From: Actinomycetota bacterium
GTDB taxonomy: Bacteria > Actinomycetota > Thermoleophilia > UBA2241
Assembly (NCBI GenBank): GCA_026392265.1
Contig: JAPLCL010000012.1
Coordinates: forward strand, 1-16,666
Length of the DNA stretch: 16,666 bases
Direction of reading: 5' to 3'
Positions 12,954 through 16,666 of the stretch are shown one piece after another. The notes under the pieces were generated by a model. That model did not search any database, was not told where the DNA came from, and saw only the letters and a program-made list of their open reading frames with translations. How positions within the stretch are numbered: the first letter of the stretch is position 1; every line of letters starts with the position of its first letter. The position numbers and the translations under genes are program-made.

Positions 12954-14338
12954 CACCCTGTCTCGGCAACGTGGAACACACCCTCCGCGGGGGCGAACGC
13001 ATCGTGACCGCGCGCATTGGTGGGCGTGACGTACCAGTAGTAGGAGTGCCCCGGGCGCAGCGCCGCGGCCGGCACGGCGCAGCGGCAGGCAACCGCGTCC
13101 GGTCCCTCCTGCTGGCAGGTGAACACGCGCTCCGCGCCTTCCACCAGACAGCCCACGTCCTCGAAAACGGCGACCACCGCCGTCACCTGGTTGCGCTCCG
13201 GCGCCGCTATCTCCCAGGTGAGCTCCACCGAGGCATCCGGCGGGACGCTCGCGCCGGCGTCCGGCCGCAATCCCCGCGGCCTCACGGGGTTGTACGCAAG
13301 CAGCGGATCGTCCGCCGCCGGCCGGTACAGAAACGGCGCGACGGCGCTGCCGGAGAAGCCGCCCGCCCCTCGCGCGTACACGACGACGGCGTAGCGGCCG
13401 GGCCCCCGAAGCGCCGCCTCGGGGACCTCGAAGCTCGTGAGCGGCGCGGCGCGGTCGTGACGCTCCAGCCGATGCCGCCACAGATCCCAGGTCTCTTCCC
13501 AGACTTCGATGCGGCAGCCGCTCACGACGCCCGCGTCCGGATACTGCCACGACACGCTGAGCGGCCCGCGCGCGACACCCCAGCCCGGCGTTTCCACGAT
13601 CACGGGCGCCGGCGGGCGCAGGTGGAGCGCGGCGCCCTCCCCGCGCTCCACCTGCGCCTCGTACAGGTCGTCCGGCACCGGAGCGCCGTCGGGCACGTAG
13701 TAGTCGAGGTGGCGGGTGGCCGCGTTGTCGTAGACCTCGCGCCCGCGCACATCGCGGGGAAGCCGCCGGCGGCAGTAGAACGGCAGGCCGTCGAGGCCGG
13801 CGGCGCGGCGAAGCGCGACAAGGTCGCGCTGTTCCGCCGCGCCGCCGGCCAGCAGCCGCGCGTGCAGGCCCTTGTGGAAGTACCGCATGCGCTCGTCCCA
13901 CAAGCGCAGATACGCGCCACCGTCGTCCCGCAGGCAGTCGGTCGTCTCGGTGGCGCGTGCGTACCTGGTGTGGATCGCGCGATCACCCACGACCGTGCCG
14001 TACTCATCGAACAGCGGAATGAGACCGCGCGGCGAGGAGTCGTAGACGAGGTCGTGGCCGCCGATACTCCCGCAGCAGAAGACGACATGGTAGGCCGGAT
14101 CGGGCTGCGCGTGAGTCGCCAGCAAGTCGCCGGGGACGAGCTCGTCGCGCTGCCCGATCTCCTGCCAGTTGCTCAACGTCGTCTGGTCCAGAGCCGCCCG
14201 GTCCATATCGAAGCCGTCATCGAGCCAGTCGAAGACCCGCTGCACGAGTCCCCAGCAGTCGAAGTGGTCGTCGAAGTTGTACGGGCGTGCCTGCGGGCCG
14301 AACAGTTCGAGAGCCTGCAAGACTCGTTCGGGAGACAT
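12953..14338 (-). CDS. NlpC/P60-like cysteine peptidase with two C-terminal beta-sandwich domains
   Basis: 461 residues from ATG 14338. The N-terminal part has the papain-like NlpC/P60 pattern: NFDDHFDCWGLVQRVFDW with the nucleophile Cys28, RDELVPGDLLA (the GD that precedes the core strands), and AYHVVFCCG with the probable catalytic His84, then GGHDLVYDSSP. Residues about 110-235 are unassigned. Two Fn3/Ig-like regions follow, about 243-338 (PAPVIVETPG, SVSWQYPDAG, GRYAVVVYARGAGGFS) and 348-460 (NPVRPRG, ASVELTWEIAAP, YYWYVTPTNARGHDAF). There is no signal peptide, so it may be cytoplasmic, like enzymes that trim imported murein peptides. The start at 14338 has GAGG nine bases upstream; ATG 14353 coincides with the predicted transcription start. 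It overlaps the epimerase gene. The peptidase call is moderately sure, the substrate inferred. Confidence 0.75.
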   Translation of the reverse strand: MSPERVLQALELFGPQARPYNFDDHFDCWGLVQRVFDWLDDGFDMDRAALDQTTLSNWQEIGQRDELVPGDLLATHAQPDPAYHVVFCCGSIGGHDLVYDSSPRGLIPLFDEYGTVVGDRAIHTRYARATETTDCLRDDGGAYLRLWDERMRYFHKGLHARLLAGGAAEQRDLVALRRAAGLDGLPFYCRRRLPRDVRGREVYDNAATRHLDYYVPDGAPVPDDLYEAQVERGEGAALHLRPPAPVIVETPGWGVARGPLSVSWQYPDAGVVSGCRIEVWEETWDLWRHRLERHDRAAPLTSFEVPEAALRGPGRYAVVVYARGAGGFSGSAVAPFLYRPAADDPLLAYNPVRPRGLRPDAGASVPPDASVELTWEIAAPERNQVTAVVAVFEDVGCLVEGAERVFTCQQEGPDAVACRCAVPAAALRPGHSYYWYVTPTNARGHDAFAPAEGVFHVAETG

Positions 14339-14359
14339 GGGGTCAGACCTCATGGCCCA

Positions 14360-14388
14360 TGCTTACCAGCCGCAGCCGGCAGAGTCAA
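14360..14388 (-). promoter_or_regulatory. candidate promoter of the NlpC/P60-epimerase pair
   Basis: On the minus strand TTGACT (-35, plus 14383-14388) matches five of six consensus bases. Seventeen bases later comes TAAGCA (plus 14360-14365), a poor -10. Transcription would start near 14353, favouring the ATG at 14338. Confidence 0.4.
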
Positions 14389-14426
14389 AACACCGCGCCA
14401 GTCTCGCCAACGCGGAGCGCGAAGGG

Positions 14427-14432
14427 TAGACT
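14427..14432 (+). promoter_or_regulatory. -10 element of the ABC transporter operon, near-leaderless
   Basis: TAGACT at 14427-14432 ends nine bases before the ATG at 14442, and TCGCCA, four of six -35 consensus bases, lies 17 bases upstream (14404-14409). No Shine-Dalgarno precedes the ATG. The transcript would begin at or just before the start codon. The 14354-14441 spacer is shared with the divergent promoter. Confidence 0.45.
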
Positions 14433-14441
14433 TGCCAGCGC

Positions 14442-15448
<1,007 letters not shown>

Positions 15449-15452
<4 letters not shown>

Positions 15453-16618
15453 ATAGCCACCGCAGGCAGGCTATCGAGCGGGGCGCCGGAGGGGCACCGC
15501 TCTGCGCCGTGCCCGTGAACGCGACGGCGGCCAGCGGAAAGGGCGGTGAGACCCTGGTCACGGTCGAGGACCTCAGGGTCCACTTCCCCATCACCAGCGG
15601 CATCGTCTTCAGGCACAAGGTGGGCGCCGTGTACGCGGTCGACGGCATCGACCTCAAGATCCGTCGCGGCGAGACGCTCGGCCTGGTCGGCGAGAGCGGC
15701 TGCGGCAAGAGCACCACCGGGCGCGCCATCCTGCAGCTCATCCGGCCCACCACCGGCCGTGTGCTTTACGAGGGCGGCGACCTGGCGCACCTGAAGGGCG
15801 GCGCCCTGCGCCGTCAGCGCCGCCGCATGCAGATGATCTTCCAAGACCCCTACGCGAGCCTGAACAGCCGCATGACCATCAGCGACATCGTCAGCGAGCC
15901 CCTGCTCGTGCACAAGCTTGCCGACCGCGCCGGCCGCAAGGTCAGGGTGCGCGAGCTCCTCGAGACGGTGGGCATCAACCCCAACACCCTCAACCGCTAC
16001 CCGCACGAGTTCAGCGGCGGGCAGCGCCAGCGCATCGGCATCGCCCGGGCGCTCGCCGTAGAACCCAACTTCATCGTCTGCGACGAGCCCATCAGCGCCC
16101 TCGACGTCTCCATCCGCGCGCAGATCATCAACCTCCTGCAGCAACTGCAGCGCGAATTCGGCCTCACCTACCTGTTCATCGCTCACGACCTCAGCGTGGT
16201 GCGCCACATCAGCGACCGCGTGGCGGTCATGTATCTGGGGCGCATCGTGGAGCTCGCGGAGAACGCCGTGCTCTACGAGCAGCCCATGCACCCCTACACG
16301 CAGGCCCTGCTGTCCGCCGTCCCGATCCCCGACCCCGTGGCCGAAGAGCGGCGGCGCCCGGTGGTGCTCAGCGGCGACGTCCCCTCCCCGGTCGAACCGC
16401 CCAGCGGCTGCCACTTCCACACGCGCTGCCCCGCCGCGCGGGAGGGCGTCTGCGACGCCGAGAGCCCCAAGCTCATGGAAGTGCGCCCCGGGCACTGGGC
16501 GGCCTGCCACCTGATCACGGCGGATGACTACCCGCACATCCGCGCCGGCGAGGACGACTTCGCCGTGGTCGCGGAAGACGGCGGCGAGATGGCCACCGAG
16601 GGAGGTGACACGGCGTGA
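15449..16618 (+). CDS. dppF: oligopeptide/dipeptide ABC transporter ATP-binding protein, DppF/OppF type
   Basis: 389 residues from ATG 15449. Walker A is GESGCGKST (81-89), the Q-loop is MIFQDPYASLNSRMT, and the signature is FSGGQRQR (188-195). Walker B is FIVCDEP (208-214) with SALDVSIRAQ after it, and His246 is in FIAHDLSVVRHISD. The FRHKVGAVYAVDGIDL segment after strand 1 and HPYTQALLSAVP with GCHFHTRCPAAREGVC are OppF/DppF features. About 33 residues before the ABC domain are low-complexity, and a 30-residue acidic tail (ITADDYPHI, EDDFAVVAEDGGEM) follows the oligo-HPY domain, somewhat longer than usual. Both ends overlap neighbours (ATGA at the start, GTGA at the stop), so three genes are translationally coupled. 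It should pair with the preceding ATPase. Confidence 0.94.
16601..16608 (+). promoter_or_regulatory. near-perfect ribosome binding site of the third ABC operon gene
   Basis: GGAGGTGA complements the 16S rRNA tail at eight positions and ends six bases before GTG 16615. It lies inside the end of dppF and decides the start of the following gene, whose GTG overlaps the dppF stop. Confidence 0.8.
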
Positions 16619-16666
16619 GCGACGATAACCGCCTCGAACCCGAGACCGAGATCGACTTGGGCCTGA
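16615..16666 (+). CDS. N-terminal fragment, third gene of the ABC operon (possibly a permease)
   Basis: From GTG 16615 the frame reads (M)SDDNRLEPETEIDLGL and runs off the right edge after 17 codons. The Shine-Dalgarno at 16601-16608 and the GTGA overlap with dppF show that it is a real gene. The visible part is acidic and hydrophilic, without signal peptide or membrane segment yet. In peptide importer operons a permease with a cytoplasmic N-terminal tail would be a natural next gene, but nothing in these residues proves that. Confidence 0.7.
   Translation, partial: MSDDNRLEPETEIDLGL

Overview
The window is gene-dense, very GC-rich bacterial chromosome (by eye about two thirds G+C or more). 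GTG starts are frequent, stop/start overlaps are common, and some genes look leaderless. Together with an RskA-like anti-sigma factor, FabI and MetX/MetW/MetY, this suits a deep-branching high-GC lineage such as an Actinomycetota relative. That placement is an inference; no rRNA or other decisive marker is present. I see no tRNA, rRNA, CRISPR array, insertion sequence or phage gene.

Left part (1-7096, all minus strand). A sigma70-type promoter at 7068-7096 (perfect -35, 17-base spacer) drives an apparent operon read right to left: an Rrf2-family regulator without Fe-S ligands, metY (O-acetylhomoserine sulfhydrylase), a strongly structured spacer, metX (homoserine O-acetyltransferase), a peptide-binding protein of an ABC importer that is broken near its C-terminus, metW, and an M14-type zinc carboxypeptidase. 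The left edge holds the first 12 codons of a cold-shock protein on the same strand. The theme is sulfur amino-acid synthesis, with peptide capture and hydrolysis built into the same transcription unit.

Middle part (7202-11835, plus strand). murB appears leaderless. It is followed by an ECF sigma factor whose well-placed Shine-Dalgarno points to an ATA start codon, an overlapping single-pass anti-sigma-like protein, an overlapping SAM methyltransferase, fabI, and a beta-lactamase-fold serine hydrolase without a signal peptide.

Right part (11836-16666). A short convergent spacer with a 25-base imperfect tandem repeat and a strong hairpin separates the serine hydrolase from a minus-strand pair: an NlpC/P60-like cysteine peptidase with two beta-sandwich domains, and an enolase-superfamily dipeptide epimerase (TGATG overlap). 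Divergent from that pair is a plus-strand ABC importer operon: two oligopeptide-type ATPases (DppD- and DppF-like) and the first 17 codons of a third gene with a near-perfect Shine-Dalgarno. The set epimerase + NlpC/P60 + oligopeptide ATPases resembles the Bacillus ykf/dpp arrangement for using murein peptides; that function is inferred from family membership and context.

The observations most worth a second look are the ATA-initiated sigma factor, the internal deletion/frameshift in the peptide-binding protein with a palindrome at the breakpoint, the 16-bp-stem RNA hairpin in front of metX, and the two peptide-use modules. I did not find a clearly unprecedented system.
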